A stretch of 64,000 nucleotides of DNA from Hydractinia symbiolongicarpus (GCF_029227915.1 NC_079875.1:30511501-30575500), one strand, 5' to 3'. Numbered from the stretch's first letter, positions 30,150 to 42,069 are shown. Numbers and translations: made by a program. The notes: generated by a model not told the origin, from the sequence alone.

Positions 30150-32500
30150 TTAAGAATTTTACAACTAAAATATATAGAACCTAAGACGACGTTGTCGACC
30201 CTAAATGACAATTATCTTGTATCAACACGAAGAATCGCAAATATATGAGACATTTGTCTCTTTTAAATGCCTCGTTTATCAATTTTACGACTAAACTATA
30301 TGGAACCTGAGACGAGATTGTCGTCCCTAAATGACAATTATCCTGTATCAAAACGAAAAATCGCAAATACATGTCTCTTTGAAATGCCTCCTTAAGAATT
30401 TTACAACTAAAATATATAGAACCTAAGACGAGGTTGTCGACCATAAGTGACAATTATCTTGTATCAACACGAAGAATCGCAAATATATGAGACATTTGTC
30501 TCTTTTAAATGCCTCGTTTATCAATTATACAGCTAAAATACAAAGAACCTAAGACGAGGTTGTCGACCCTAAATGACAATTATCTTGTATCAACACGAAG
30601 AATCGCAAATATATAAGACATTTGTCTCCTTTAAATGCCTCGTTTATCAATTATACGGCTAAAATACAAAGAACCTGAGACGAGGTTGTCGACCCTAAGT
30701 GACAATTATCCTGTATCAATACGAAAAATAGCAAATACATGGCACTGGTCACTTTGAAATGCTTCGTTTATCAACTTTACGGTTAAAATACATAAAAACT
30801 GGGACGAGGTTGTCGACCCTAAATGACAATTATCTTGTATCAATACGAAAAATAGGAAATATATCAGACATTTGTCTCTTTTAAATGCCTCGTTTATCAA
30901 TTTTACGACTAAACTATATGGAACCTGAGACGAGATTGTCGTCCCTAAATGACAATTATCCTGTATCAATACGAAAAATCGCAAATACATGTCTCTTTCA
31001 AATGCCTCCTTAAGAATTTTACAACTAAAATATATAGAACCTAAGACGAGGTTGTCGACCCTAAATGACAATTATCTTGTATCAAGAGGAAGAATCGCAA
31101 ATATGAGACATTTGTCTCTTTTAAATGCCTTGTTTATCAATTTTACGGCATCAATACGAAAAATAGCAAATACATGGCACTGGTCACTTTGAAATGCCTC
31201 GTTTATCATTTTTACGGTTAAAATACATAAAAACTGGGACGAGGTTGTCGACCCTAAATGACAATTATCTTGTATCAATACGAAAAATAGCAAATATATC
31301 AGACATTTGTCTCTTTTAAATGCCTCGTTTATCAGTTTTACGAGTAAAATATACAGAACCTGAGACGAGGTTGTCGACCCTAAATGACAATTATCTTGTA
31401 TTAACACGAAGAATCGCAAATATATGACACATTTGTCTCTTTTAAATACCTTGTTTATCAATTTTACGGCTAAAATATATAGAAACTGGGACGAGCTTGT
31501 CATCCCTAAGGTACAATTATCTTGTATCAATACGAAAAATCGCAAATACATGTCTCTTTGAAATGCCTCCTTAAGAATTTTACAACTAAAATATATAGAA
31601 CCTAAGACGACGTTGTCGACCCTAAATGACAATTATCTTGTATCAACACGAAGAATCGCAAATATATGAGACATTTGTCTCTTTTAAATGCCTCGTTTAT
31701 CAATTTTACGACTAAACTATATGGAACCTGAGACGAGATTGTCGTCCCTAAATGACAATTATCCTGTATCAAAACGAAAAATCGCAAATACATGTCTCTT
31801 TGAAATGCCTCCTTAAGAATTTTACAACTAAAATATATAGAACCTAAGACGAGGTTGTCGACCATAAGTGACAATTATCTTGTATCAACACGAAGAATCG
31901 CAAATATATGAGACATTTGTCTCTTTTAAATGCCTCGTTTATCAATTATACAGCTAAAATACAAAGAACCTAAGACGAGGTTGTCGACCCTAAATGACAA
32001 TTATCTTGTATCAACACGAAGAATCGCAAATATATAAGACATTTGTCTCCTTTAAATGCCTCGTTTATCAATTATACGGCTAAAATACAAAGAACCTGAG
32101 ACGAGGTTGTCGACCCTAAGTGACAATTATCCTGTATCAATACGAAAAATAGCAAATACATGGCACTGGTCACTTTGAAATGCTTCGTTTATCAACTTTA
32201 CGGTTAAAATACATAAAAACTGGGACGAGGTTGTCGACCCTAAATGACAATTATCTTGTATCAATACGAAAAATAGGAAATATATCAGACATTTGTCTCT
32301 TTTAAATGCCTCGTTTATCAATTTTACGACTAAACTATATGGAACCTGAGACGAGATTGTCGTCCCTAAATGACAATTATCCTGTATCAATACGAAAAAT
32401 CGCAAATACATGTCTCTTTCAAATGCCTCCTTAAGAATTTTACAACTAAAATATATAGAACCTAAGACGAGGTTGTCGACCCTAATTGACAATTATCTTG
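30150..32500. repeat. 1,421-bp higher-order repeat (two copies)
   Basis: The blocks starting near 30,181 and 30,706 recur at 31,602 and 32,127, a constant offset of 1,421 bp. A related block (about 31,200-31,560) recurs near 33,150-33,520 and 33,770-34,110. Monomers here often contain CCTTAAGAATTTTACAACTA in place of the commoner TTTATCAATTTTACG. Confidence 0.8.
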
Positions 32501-35103
32501 TATCAAGAGGAAGAATCGCAAATATGAGACATTTGTCTCTTTTAAATGCCTCGTTTATCAATTATACGGCTAAAATACAAAGAACCTGAGACGAGGTTGT
32601 CGACCCTAAGTGACAATTATCCTGTATCAATACGAAAAATAGCAAATACATGTCTCTTTGAAATGCCTCCTTAAGAATTTTACAACTAAAATATATAGAA
32701 CCTAAGACGAGGTTGTCGACCCTAAATGACAATTATCTTGTATCAACACGAAGAATCGCAAATATATGAGACATTTCTCTCTTTTAAATGCCTCGTTTAT
32801 CAATTATACGACTAAACTATATGGAACCTGAGACGAGATTGAAGTCCCTAAATGACAATTATCCTGTATCAATACGAAAAATCGCAAATACATGTCTCTT
32901 TGAAATGACTCCTTAAGAATTTTACAACTAAAATATATAGAACCTAAGACGAGGTTGTCGACCCTAAGTGACAATTATCTTGTATCAACACGAAGAATCG
33001 CAAATATATGAGACATTTGTCTCTTTTAAATGCCTCGTTTATCAATTATACGGCTAAAATACAAAGAACCTGAGACGAGGTTGTCGACCCTAAGTGACAA
33101 TTATCCTGTATCAATACGAAAAATAGCAAATACATGGCACTGGTCACTTTGAAATGCCTCGTTTATCATTTTTACGGTTAAAATACATAAAAACTGGGAC
33201 GAGGTTGTCGACCCTAAATGACAATTATCTTGTATCAATACGAAAAATAGCAAATATATCAGACATTTGTCTCTTTTAAATGCCTCGTTTATCAGTTTTA
33301 CGAGTAAAATATACAGAACCTGAGACGAGGTTGTCGACCCTAAATGACAATTATCTTGTATTAACACGAAGAATCGCAAATATATGACACATTTGTCTCT
33401 TTTAAATACCTTGTTTACCAAATTTACGGCTAAAATATATAGAAACTGGGACGAGCTTGTCATCCCTAAGGTACAATTATCTTGTATCAATACGAAAAAT
33501 CGCAAATACATGTCTCTTTGAAATGCCTCCTTAAGAATTTTACAACTAAAATATATAGAACCTAAGACGAGGTTGTCGACCCTAAGTGACAATTATCTTG
33601 TATCAACACGAAGAATCGCAAATATATGAGACATTTGTCTCTTTTAAATGCCTCGTTTATCAATTATACGGCTAAAATACAAAGAACCTGAGACGAGGTT
33701 GTCGACCCTAAGTGACAATTATCCGGTATCAATACGAAAAATAGCAAATACATGGCACTGGTCACTTTGAAATGCCTCGTTTATCATTTTTACGGTTAAA
33801 ATACATAAAAACTGGGACGAGGTTGTGGACACTAAATGACAATTATCTTGTATCAATACGAAAAATAGCAAATATATCAGACATTTGTCTCTTTTAAATG
33901 CCTCGTTTCTCAGTTTTACGAGTAAAATATACAGAACCTGAGACGAGGTTGCCGACCCTAAATGACAATTATCTTGTATTAACACGAAGAATCGCAAATA
34001 TATGACACATTTGTCTCTTTTAAATACCTTGTTTATCAATTTTACGGCTAAAATATATAGAAACTGGGACGAGCTTGTCATCCCTAAGGTACAATTATCT
34101 TGTATCAATACGAAAAATAGCAAATACATGTCTCTTTGAAATGCTTCCTTACGCAATTTTACAACTAAAATATACAGAACCTGAGACGAGGTTGTCGACC
34201 TTAAATGACAATTATCTTGTATCAAGAGGAAGAATCGCAAATATGAGACATTTGTCTCTTTTAAATGCCTCGTTTATCAATTATACGGCTAAAATACAAA
34301 GAACCTGAGACGAGGTTGTCGACCCTAAGTGACAATTATCCTGTATCAAAACGAAAAATAGCAAATACATGGCACTGGTCACTTTGAAATGCCTCGTTTA
34401 TCAATTTTACGGCTAAAATACATAAAAACTGGGACGAGGTTGTCGACCCTAAATGACAATTACCTTGTATGAATACGAAAAATGGCAAGTATATCAGACA
34501 TTTGTCTCTTTTAAATGCCTCGTTTATTAATTTTGCGGCTAAAATATATAGAAACTGAGACTTGTTGACCCTAAAGTACAATTATCTTGTATCAATACGA
34601 AAAGTCGCAAGTACAAGTCACTTTGAAATGCCTCGTTTATCAATTTTACGAATAAATATATAGAACCTGAGACGTTGTTGACCCCAAATGAAAATTATCT
34701 TGTATCAATACGAAAATTAGCAAATACATGACACTCGTCACTTTGAAATGCCTCGTTTATCAATTTTACGACTAAAATATATGGAACCTGAGACAAGATT
34801 GTCGTCCCTAAATGACAATTATCTTGTATCAATATGAAAAATCGCAAATACATGTCACTTTGTAATGCCTCGTTCAACAATTTCACGACAAAAATATATA
34901 GAACCTGCGACGAGGTTGTCGACCCACGGCGGTAATATTCTTTCCATTTTCTCCCGTTTGCAGAAATTGCGTAACATATTTTTCTCCGAAAAACCGGTAA
35001 TCGATTTTTTCTACAGGTTATTATTTTAAGCGACGAAAATTCATCGGTCCTGTAGCTTCTAAGTAATTGAATAGATAGTTACTTACGAGAAATAGGTGCA
35101 CGT

Positions 35104-35568
35104 ATGCTGTCTAAGTTATGCAGGGGTCAGATTACTGGCTTAGTTCCTCCAGTTACATTGTTCGTACCTTGGCAGATCATGCGTTACTTAGTCTGTCTTT
35201 GCAAAAATTATGGGGCAGAAGTAGAGTGTGTTCTGCCAAAAAGTAAAAATAAAAAAGGCCAAAAAATAATAATCTTTTTAAAAAATGTAGCTAGTGCAGA
35301 AAAGATATTTAATCCTGTACGTTTTGATGGGACTAACTATCTTGTAAAACGCAAATATCGCAAGGACAAGGATAACATTTTGCAGTACGATGGTATGTCG
35401 AATGTTGCTGTTAGTGAATATGCACCAATACGCCTTGAATATGCACATAGCCATCTGAAAGTGTTGTTTTATATTCAACGGTACACTGCTGATGGCTTCG
35501 TTGTTGACACCCATGTGCAGTCATTAATGCTTCATTGTGCTCAAACAGTAACAGCAGCAGAAGTATAG
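35104..35568 (+). CDS. Hypothetical protein, 154 aa
   Basis: An uninterrupted ATG-to-TAG frame encodes 154 residues. I do not recognise the family. The N-terminal third is hydrophobic and Cys-containing (LVPPVTLFVPWQIMRYLVCL), followed by a Lys-rich stretch (about residues 45-55), a hydrophobic strand, and a second basic patch around KRKYRKDKDN. The C-terminal half looks like mixed alpha/beta soluble protein. It lies 180 bp inside the left inverted terminus and is convergent with the SAP gene 1.4 kb away. It could be a complete small protein, a terminal exon of a longer gene or a fragment of an old transposase. Codon use looks ordinary and the frame is not low-complexity, which is why I list it. 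Confidence 0.45.
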   Translation: MLSKLCRGQITGLVPPVTLFVPWQIMRYLVCLCKNYGAEVECVLPKSKNKKGQKIIIFLKNVASAEKIFNPVRFDGTNYLVKRKYRKDKDNILQYDGMSNVAVSEYAPIRLEYAHSHLKVLFYIQRYTADGFVVDTHVQSLMLHCAQTVTAAEV

Positions 35569-35849
35569 TTAGTATAGCTAAATTGTTCGTAGCTTTACAT
35601 TTCAAGGAACAATAAATATAGTATATTGTTTGCATAGCGTTGCTTATTTATAGCTAGTAGTCATTTAGAAGTTGTAAATTATCTAGTTTGGACCTATGTG
35701 AGATCGGCTATTTGAGCTTTATCCAATTTGTTGTCTACTTATCCATTTTGGAAAAACAACAGTCTGAAAACAATCCTTGTTTGAATTATAAGCTATTTTT
35801 TAATAAACTAAAAATATAAATGGCATTTTATATGTAAAAATAAGTTTTT

Positions 35850-35916
35850 TCCCTGTCCAGGATTCGAACCCAGGTCTCTCATTTGTACGAGTGTCATTCC
35901 ATTAGACCAACAGGGC
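35850..35916 (-). tRNA. tRNA-like sequence with shortened anticodon loop (possible tRNA pseudogene)
   Basis: Read on the minus strand it has a six-pair acceptor stem (CCCTGT with ACAGGG), a D-arm (GTCTAATGGAATGAC) with the GG of the A box, and a T-arm with GGTTCGAATCC as a good B box. A T-run follows shortly after (TTATTTTT), as for Pol III termination. The anticodon arm CTCGT-ACAA-ATGAG has only four loop bases, so the total is 67 nt and no normal anticodon can be read. The first acceptor pair is G-A. It is therefore a decayed or atypical tRNA, or the head of a tRNA-derived repeat. Confidence 0.45.
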
Positions 35917-36721
35917 GTTAATACAAAAACATTTTTCTAGTTGTACAGGTTAGTCCAATAAAAGACATTTTTCATTAAATATTTTGTTGAAATTTAGCAT
36001 TATCATCTAAGGTTTTTGGTACAACAGTACAATGTGTATTTGAAAGTAAAAAGTAACAACAGGTTGACTGCGCTTAAAAGTAAAAAATACTACATACTGT
36101 ATTGTCTTTGTTGTTGTTAAATGCTCTTCCAATCTACTAACTACAACACTTTCCGTATCTTAATAAAAACTAATAATCTAAAGTAAACTATATATCTATA
36201 TATATTACAAGTATCAATTGAAATTTCATTGGAAATTCTGGAACAAAAAATCAAAGTTGATTGTAATTTTGAAAAAAAGAAAGGTAATAGAACAAATTAT
36301 ATGTACCTTTTGATTTTTAACTACCCTCTGCAATATGCCAGAAGGCTTGTATAAATATATTCAATATATATTATATACTAACTGTAACATAATTGCAAGG
36401 TAGGTGGCATGTGTTAATGTCATATAAATCATTAATTGGGCTATGTGAACACAACACAACCCAAGGGTTCCTTCTGGTATATACTATTTCACATTTTTAT
36501 TTACTTATTGAGACAGTAACAGTAGAATTTATAAAAAGCATTCCGATCATAAAAATTTATCCTACAAAAAATTGTTTTCTGGTTTCGCAATCAGAAAAAT
36601 ATGATTCACAAAAATGTCTTCCCGTAAAAATTTTTTTTTTAGAATAAAGGAAAAAACATTAAAGGGGTCCCAAAACGAGAAAGGATTTTGAGCTTATGTT
36701 GTGGAGCTTAAAAAATTGTCT
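35917..36721. other. Non-coding stretch inside the 4.2-kb element
   Basis: AT-rich sequence with TA-rich runs near 36,190 and 36,355. The open frames are short and low in complexity, and I see no gene. Confidence 0.5.
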
Positions 36722-36931
36722 TTGTTCTCAAGATATTCGCCTTTTAAGATTTTTAGTTTTATTATGCTGCATAAATTAATTTAATTTTACTCTATAATAT
36801 AGTTTGAATCAATGTCCTTTAACAGATCCAAAGTTATTGATGACAGGAAATATCAAAATTTGCTTAAATGTGACATAATTTATGCAGCATAATTAAATCT
36901 AAAAATCTTTAAATGCAAATAACTTAAAAAC
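36722..36931. repeat. Inverted repeat of about 210 bp (MITE-like or hairpin)
   Basis: The left arm (36,722-36,779) and right arm (36,876-36,931) pair over about 56 bp with few mismatches. The core is TTATGCTGCATAAATTA on the left and TAATTTATGCAGCATAA on the right, extended by AAGATTTTTAG and CTAAAAATCTTT. The spacer is about 96 bp. The right arm ends ten bases from the stop codon of the SAP gene, so it would lie in that gene's 3' untranslated region. It could be a small MITE or a structured mRNA end. Confidence 0.6.
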
Positions 36932-36941
36932 GAAATAATGT

Positions 36942-38003
36942 TTATAATGTTCCTTCAAGTCGACGAATCAAATCTTCTTTTTTTCCAGTTACTGCCTTCT
37001 TGCGTAATTTTAACTCTTCTTTAAGTTGCCCAACAGACATCGATCTTGGAACCAAAATTTTGTTTGTGGCTGTTTGTTTTTGATGATGTGTTGTTTGGTG
37101 TTGATTGCACATGTTAATGTCTGAGAAGCGTTCAGAGCAACTGCTACATTGAATAGGCTTTAATATTAAAACCAATTCCTGTGTTAAACATTTTTGATTG
37201 ACACAAACGAGCAGAGGAAGTGACGAAATACAAACACTGCACAATGTTTCTGACTCCAAAGGACGGCAGCAATGGCAAGCTTCAATGTCCATAACTGGTT
37301 TACGAGACTGATAATGAGAATGGTAATTTGATGGCAGTGGGAAATGATATGGCAGGTAAAAATTTTTTACAAAACTACATTACACGCATTAATTGATGCC
37401 ACTTTCCTTTCTCATCTGTAGCTGTTGATCGATTGCTACAGGATTTTAATTCTTGCTTATTGTTAACAAGCCAAAAGGCAAGGTGTACTATCATGGTTCA
37501 ACATGTTTAGGCACTTAATGATAGTGGTACATATATATCATTTTGTATTTAATTTTAAAACAAATAGCTGTGGAAATACATACCTCTTTTTGCATTTTGT
37601 TTAGACAAAGACTGGTGTTGTATTTTTAACTTCTTTATGTTGCGTGCAATATGAACAGAAGACTTCTTCCAAAAATGAGTCAAAACAAGGCGTTTTTTAT
37701 CGCAAGGGCCACAGTGTTTCAACTTCTTTGAACAGTTTTTCTTCTTGGCACAAAGTCTGAAATTAAAAATATTTTGTCATGAATTGGTTGATGTACTTTG
37801 TAAAAATAAACAACCCATTATCTAAAATATAAGGATAATGTCTGAATATATGACTCAAAAAACAATTATAACAACCTAGCGCTTCCACTATCTTCATTGT
37901 CATCATTTTTAATATCATCAGTGTTACTCCCCCCACTCTCATCATTTCCAACATTTCCATTATCATCTTTGCAATCAGTTTCATTTGTAGCAGTTTGAAC
38001 CAT
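36942..38003 (-). CDS. SAP-domain / zinc-finger protein, 217 aa, three exons
   Basis: The joined exons are 38,003-37,876, 37,756-37,584 and 37,294-36,942. Phases agree at both junctions, donors are GT and acceptors AG. Residues 1-42 form an acidic Asn/Asp-rich tail. Residues 44-100 are basic with a Cys cluster (KNCSKKLKHCGPC). Residues about 105-120 carry CHCC and CSVC pairs, and about 150-170 hold a C2H2-like CSSC...H...H motif. Residues about 184-217 match the SAP DNA-binding helix-extended-helix pattern (SVGQLKEELKLRKK, then TGKKEDLIRRL). SAP domains bind AT-rich DNA in nuclear proteins, so a nuclear DNA-binding role is inferred. Being inside an inverted-repeat element, it may be an element-borne accessory or captured protein. 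An in-frame stop upstream of exon 3 supports splicing there rather than an extended single-exon ORF. Confidence 0.65.
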
Positions 38004-39130
38004 TTTAATTTATTTTTCAATTATTCACAATAATCACAATATGTCTCTATAATCACACAAGATGAAATATTGTTGTATACTATGTAGGCCTTAAGAGGAA
38101 CAATAATGATGAATTAAATCCTGCGATATACAACATTTTTAGCAACCTAATTTGCAAAATTAGATCCCAAAACAAAATTTTTATTTATAATATCTCATAG
38201 AAGTTTCTTTCCTAAAAAACATACATTGTTCTCTTGCTAACTATAAGCTAGCTAGATACATTATTATTCTCTCATCATAGTAGCTATAGCTAGCCATCTT
38301 AATTTAATTTCATACATTGTTCGTTTTTCTATCAAAAAATAACTAGACTAATTCTAATTATATCTGTTAGCTAGCTATTCTGCAGTTAATCTAGCTTAAT
38401 GAATCACTGCATAGCTATATAACATTAAACACAAAAATCTGTCAGTTTTCTCTCTGCTAGCTATACATTTATAATGGCGGAATAGGATAGCTTTGAAATT
38501 CATAATGGCTCTCGTGACTCCTCGTTGCAGGTAATTTCCAAATAAAACTGGCAAGAATCAAAACAGGTATTCGTGAGGCCACAAATCAAAACCAATTCAA
38601 CTGATATTACAGACACTTGATTAACATACGTGAAAGAAATTTTTCAGTTTACAACATGCCAGAAATTCGCATCCGAATCCATACACAGAGCTAACAAACA
38701 CAAAAAATGGTGTTTTTTGCACGTTTTAGGTCAAGTTTGTTTAAATGCGACTAATCATGCACATTGTAAAGAGAAAATTAAGATTTTCTCCTGAGCAAAC
38801 GATCTGGCCACAGCGTACATGTTTTAGATCAATTACCTTTAGACATGAATGCGAAATATTTTACAGAATGTCTGTTTTACACATTCCTCATTTGAAAACA
38901 ATGAAAAAAAAGGGTGTGATCTTGCAGTGATGTTTTATATTGAAATTCCAATCATATATGAATATAAAAAATAAAAACGTACATCGAGCTTGTCAAAATA
39001 TATCTGCGAATAATACTTTCAAAAGCTAGGCACTTTTATGGAAAATATCGTAAAACCACGAAATTTGCAGGTTAGTCACGCGGGTGAAGCCCGTTACTAT
39101 GACGTCACAATGGGAGAAATTGTAACAAAA
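38004..39130. other. Upstream and non-coding stretch of the 4.2-kb element
   Basis: It contains GCTA-type microsatellite sequence (38,240-38,460) and presumably the promoter of the SAP gene. Near the right terminus is an 8-bp palindrome TGACGTCA (about 39,098), the CRE consensus, which may be chance. No convincing coding frame is present. Confidence 0.45.
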
Positions 39131-39142
39131 ATTACCGCCGTG

Positions 39143-39400
39143 CCAGAATGGTAATTTTTGCCTCTCTGAGCACCGACACGGGAGTAGTCGTGTGTTCGAA
39201 TCTCATCTTGGTAACTATTTTAACTTTTTTTTTCTTTTTACTATCTCGCTCGCGAGGACGTGTTTACAGACTGACCTAACGAAAATTGAAATTTCGAGAA
39301 ATTTTCTATCAATATTATTGCCTATCCGAATAGCAAAATATGTCGTGTCTAACTTCAGCTTTTTATACACTTTTTTGGCGAGGTTGTTTGCGTATATCAT
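39143..39400. other. Spacer between the 4.2-kb element and array B
   Basis: Non-satellite sequence of about 260 bp. It contains GTGTTCGAATCTC near 39,190, which resembles a Pol III B box, preceded by a small ACACG/CGTGT hairpin, but no full tRNA can be folded. Satellite-like sequence resumes near 39,400 (CTTGCTAACCCTAAAG). Confidence 0.5.
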
Positions 39401-42069
39401 ACGTCTTGCTAACCCTAAAGTACAATTATCTTGTATCAATACGAAAAATCGCAAATACATGACACTTGTCACTTTGAAATGCCTCGTTTATTAATTTTAC
39501 GGCTATAATACATAGAACCTGACACGAGATTGTCGTCCCAAATGACAAATATCTTGTATCAATACCAAAAATCGCAAATATATAACACTCGCCACTTTGA
39601 AATACCTCGTTTATCACTTTTACCGCTAAGATATTTGGAACCTGAGACGAGGTTGTCGTGCCCAAATGAGAATCATCTTGGATCAATACGAAAAATCGCA
39701 AATACATGACACTCGCCGCTTTGAAATACCTCGTTTATCAATTTTACGTCTATAATATATAGAACCTAGACGTTGTTGACCCTAATATACAACTATCTTG
39801 TAGTAATACGAAAAATCACAAATACATGACACTCGTCACTTTGAAATGCCTCGTTTATCAATTTTACGGCTATAGTACATAGAACCTGAGACGAGATTGT
39901 CGTGCCAAAATGACAATTATCTTGTATCAATACGAAAAGTCGCAAATATATAACACTCGTCACTTCTAAATGCCTCGTTTATCAATACCACGTCTAAAAT
40001 ATAAGAACCTGAAACGAGGTAGTTAACACCAAAGTACAATTATCTTGTATCAATACGACAAATCGCAAATACAGGACACTCGTCACTTTGAAATGCTTCG
40101 TTTATCAATTTTCCGCCTATAATACATAGAACCTGAGACGAGGTTGTCGTCCCAAAATGACAATTATCTTGTATCAATACGAAAAGTCGCAAATATATAA
40201 CACTCGTCACTTCTAAATGCCTCGTTTATCAATTCCACGGCTAAAATATAATATCCTAGACGTTGTTGATCCTAAAGTACAATCATCTTGGATCAATACG
40301 AAAAGTCGCAAATACATGACACCCGTCACTTTGAAATACCTCGTTTATCAATTTTCCGGCTATAATATATAGAACCTGAGACGAGGTTGCCGTTCTAAAT
40401 GACAATTATCTTGTATCAATACGAAAAATCGCAAATATATAACACTCGTCACTTCTAAATGCCTCGTTTAGTAATTCCACGGCTGAGATATTTGGAACCT
40501 GAGACGAGGTTGTCGTGCCCAAATGAGAATCATCTTGGATCAATACGAAAAATCGCAAATACATGACACTCGTCACTTTGAAATACCTCGTTTAATAATT
40601 TTACAGCTATAATATATAGAACCTGAGACGAGGTTGTCGACCCAAAATGACAATTATCTTGTATGAATACAAAAAATCGCAAATACATGACACTCGTCAC
40701 TTTGAAATACCTCGTTTATTAATTTTACGGCTATAATATATAGAACCTGAGACGAGGTTGTCGACCCGAAATGACAATTATCTTGTATCAATACGAAAAA
40801 TCGCAAATACATGACACTCGTCACTTTGAAATACCTCGTTTAATAATTTTACAGCTATAATATATAGAACCTGAGACGAGGTTTTCGTCCCAAAAAAAAA
40901 ATTATCTTGTATCAATACGAATAATCGCAAATACATGACAGTGGTCACTTTGAAATGCCTCGTTTATCAATTTTACGGCTATAGTACATAGAACCTGAGA
41001 CGAGATTGTCGCCCCTAAATGACAATTATCCCGTATCAATACGAAAAATCGCAAATACATAACAATACGAAAAATCGCAAATATATAACACTCGGCTTTT
41101 TTAAATGGCTCGTTTATTAATTCCACGGCTAAAATATAAGAACCTAGACGTTGCTGACCCTAATGTGCAATTATCTTGTATCAATGCGAAAAATCGCAAA
41201 TATATGAAACACTCGTCAATTTTAAATGCCTCGTTTATGAATTTTACTGCTAAGATATATAGAACCTGAGATGAGGCTGTCGTGCCCAAATGACAATCAT
41301 CTTTGATCAATACGAAAAATCGCAAATACATGACACTCGTCGCTTTGAAATACCTCGTTTATCAATTTTACGTCTATAATATATAGAACCTAGACGTTGC
41401 TGACCCTAATATACAACTATCTTGTAGTAATACGAAAAATCACAAGTACATGACACTCGTCACTTTGAAGTACCTCGTTTTTTTAATTTTACGGCTATAA
41501 TATATAGAACCTGAGAGGTGGTTGTCGTCCCTAAATGACAATTATCTTGTATAAATACGAAAACTTGCAAATACATAACAATACGAAAAATCGCAAATAT
41601 ATAACACTCGGCTTTTTTAAATGCCTCGTTTATTAATTCCACGGCTAAAATATAAGAACCTAGACGTTGCTGACCCTAATGTGCAATTATCTTGTATCAA
41701 TGCGAAAAATCGCAAATATATAACACTGGCCACTTTGAAATACCTCGTTTATTAATTTTACGGCTATAATATATAGAACCTGAGACGAGGTTTTCGACCC
41801 GAAATGACAATTATCTTGTATCAATACGAAAAATCGCAAATATATAACACTCGGCTTTTTTAAATGCCTCGTTTATTAATTCCACGGTTAAAATAAAAGA
41901 ACCTAGACGTTGCTGACCCTAATGTGCAATTATCTTGTATCAATGCGAAAAATCGCAAATATATGAAACACTCGTCAATTTAAAATGCCTCGTTTATGAA
42001 GTTTACTGCTAAAATACATAGATCCTGAAACGAGGTTGTTGACCCTGAAGTACAATTATCTTGTATCAA

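Larger units (their letters stand above)
1..34924. repeat. Satellite array A (about 124-bp monomers)
   Basis: The stretch is a continuous head-to-tail array. The landmark GAACCTGAGACGAGG recurs at 24, 150, 276, 402, 526, 652, 768, 894, 1020 and 1146, giving monomers of 116-126 bp, so roughly 280 copies. Nearly constant blocks are GACAATTATCTTGTATCAA, CGCAAATA and AAATGCCTCGTTTATCAA. Between CGCAAATA and AAATGCCTCG lies a variable cassette with four main forms. Most monomers carry a GTCGAC site within GGTTGTCGACC. The array begins before the window and ends flush with the inverted terminus of the next element. No promoter or credible gene is seen. A centromeric or heterochromatic satellite is plausible but is inference. 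Confidence 0.97.
34925..39142. mobile_element. 4.2-kb element with terminal inverted repeats, unknown superfamily
   Basis: The left end reads CACGGCGGTAAT at 34,925-34,936 and the right end is its exact reverse complement at 39,131-39,142. Extending inward, 26 of the first 31 bases match at the same spacing, including a shared TTTCTCCC block. The left end abuts array A directly. I see no clear target-site duplication, and the right flank is not satellite, so a later rearrangement is likely. Contents are a SAP/zinc-finger gene on the minus strand, a 154-aa ORF on the plus strand, a tRNA-like sequence and a short inverted repeat. No recognisable transposase is present, so it may be non-autonomous or of an undescribed type. 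Confidence 0.6.

Noticed and set aside
31072-34240. Long open frames in the satellite (up to 186 aa, minus strand) with a repeated 42-residue unit
   Set aside because: Monomers of 126 bp keep frame and 116- or 124-bp ones shift it. The same DNA is read as RDKCLIYLRFFVLIQDN in one frame and as SDECHVFAIFRIDTR followed by a stop in another, so no frame is conserved. I see no promoter or splice logic; the frames are a by-product of a monomer length divisible by three.
1-34924. Telomere-like CCCTAA within monomers
   Set aside because: Only single copies occur per monomer (in GACCCTAA), never as tandem hexamers.
36393-36647. 84-aa ORF in the 4.2-kb element
   Set aside because: Low-complexity AT-rich sequence, no ATG context or domain, and not linked to neighbouring exons.
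37763-38020. 85-aa Met-rich ORF upstream of the SAP gene
   Set aside because: It is another frame of the true first exon. The frame starting MVQTATNETDCK splices in phase to the next exon, while this one is methionine-rich low complexity.
39160-39215. Second tRNA gene in the spacer before array B
   Set aside because: Only a B-box-like GTTCGAATC and one hairpin are present. The T-stem does not pair and no acceptor stem can be formed.
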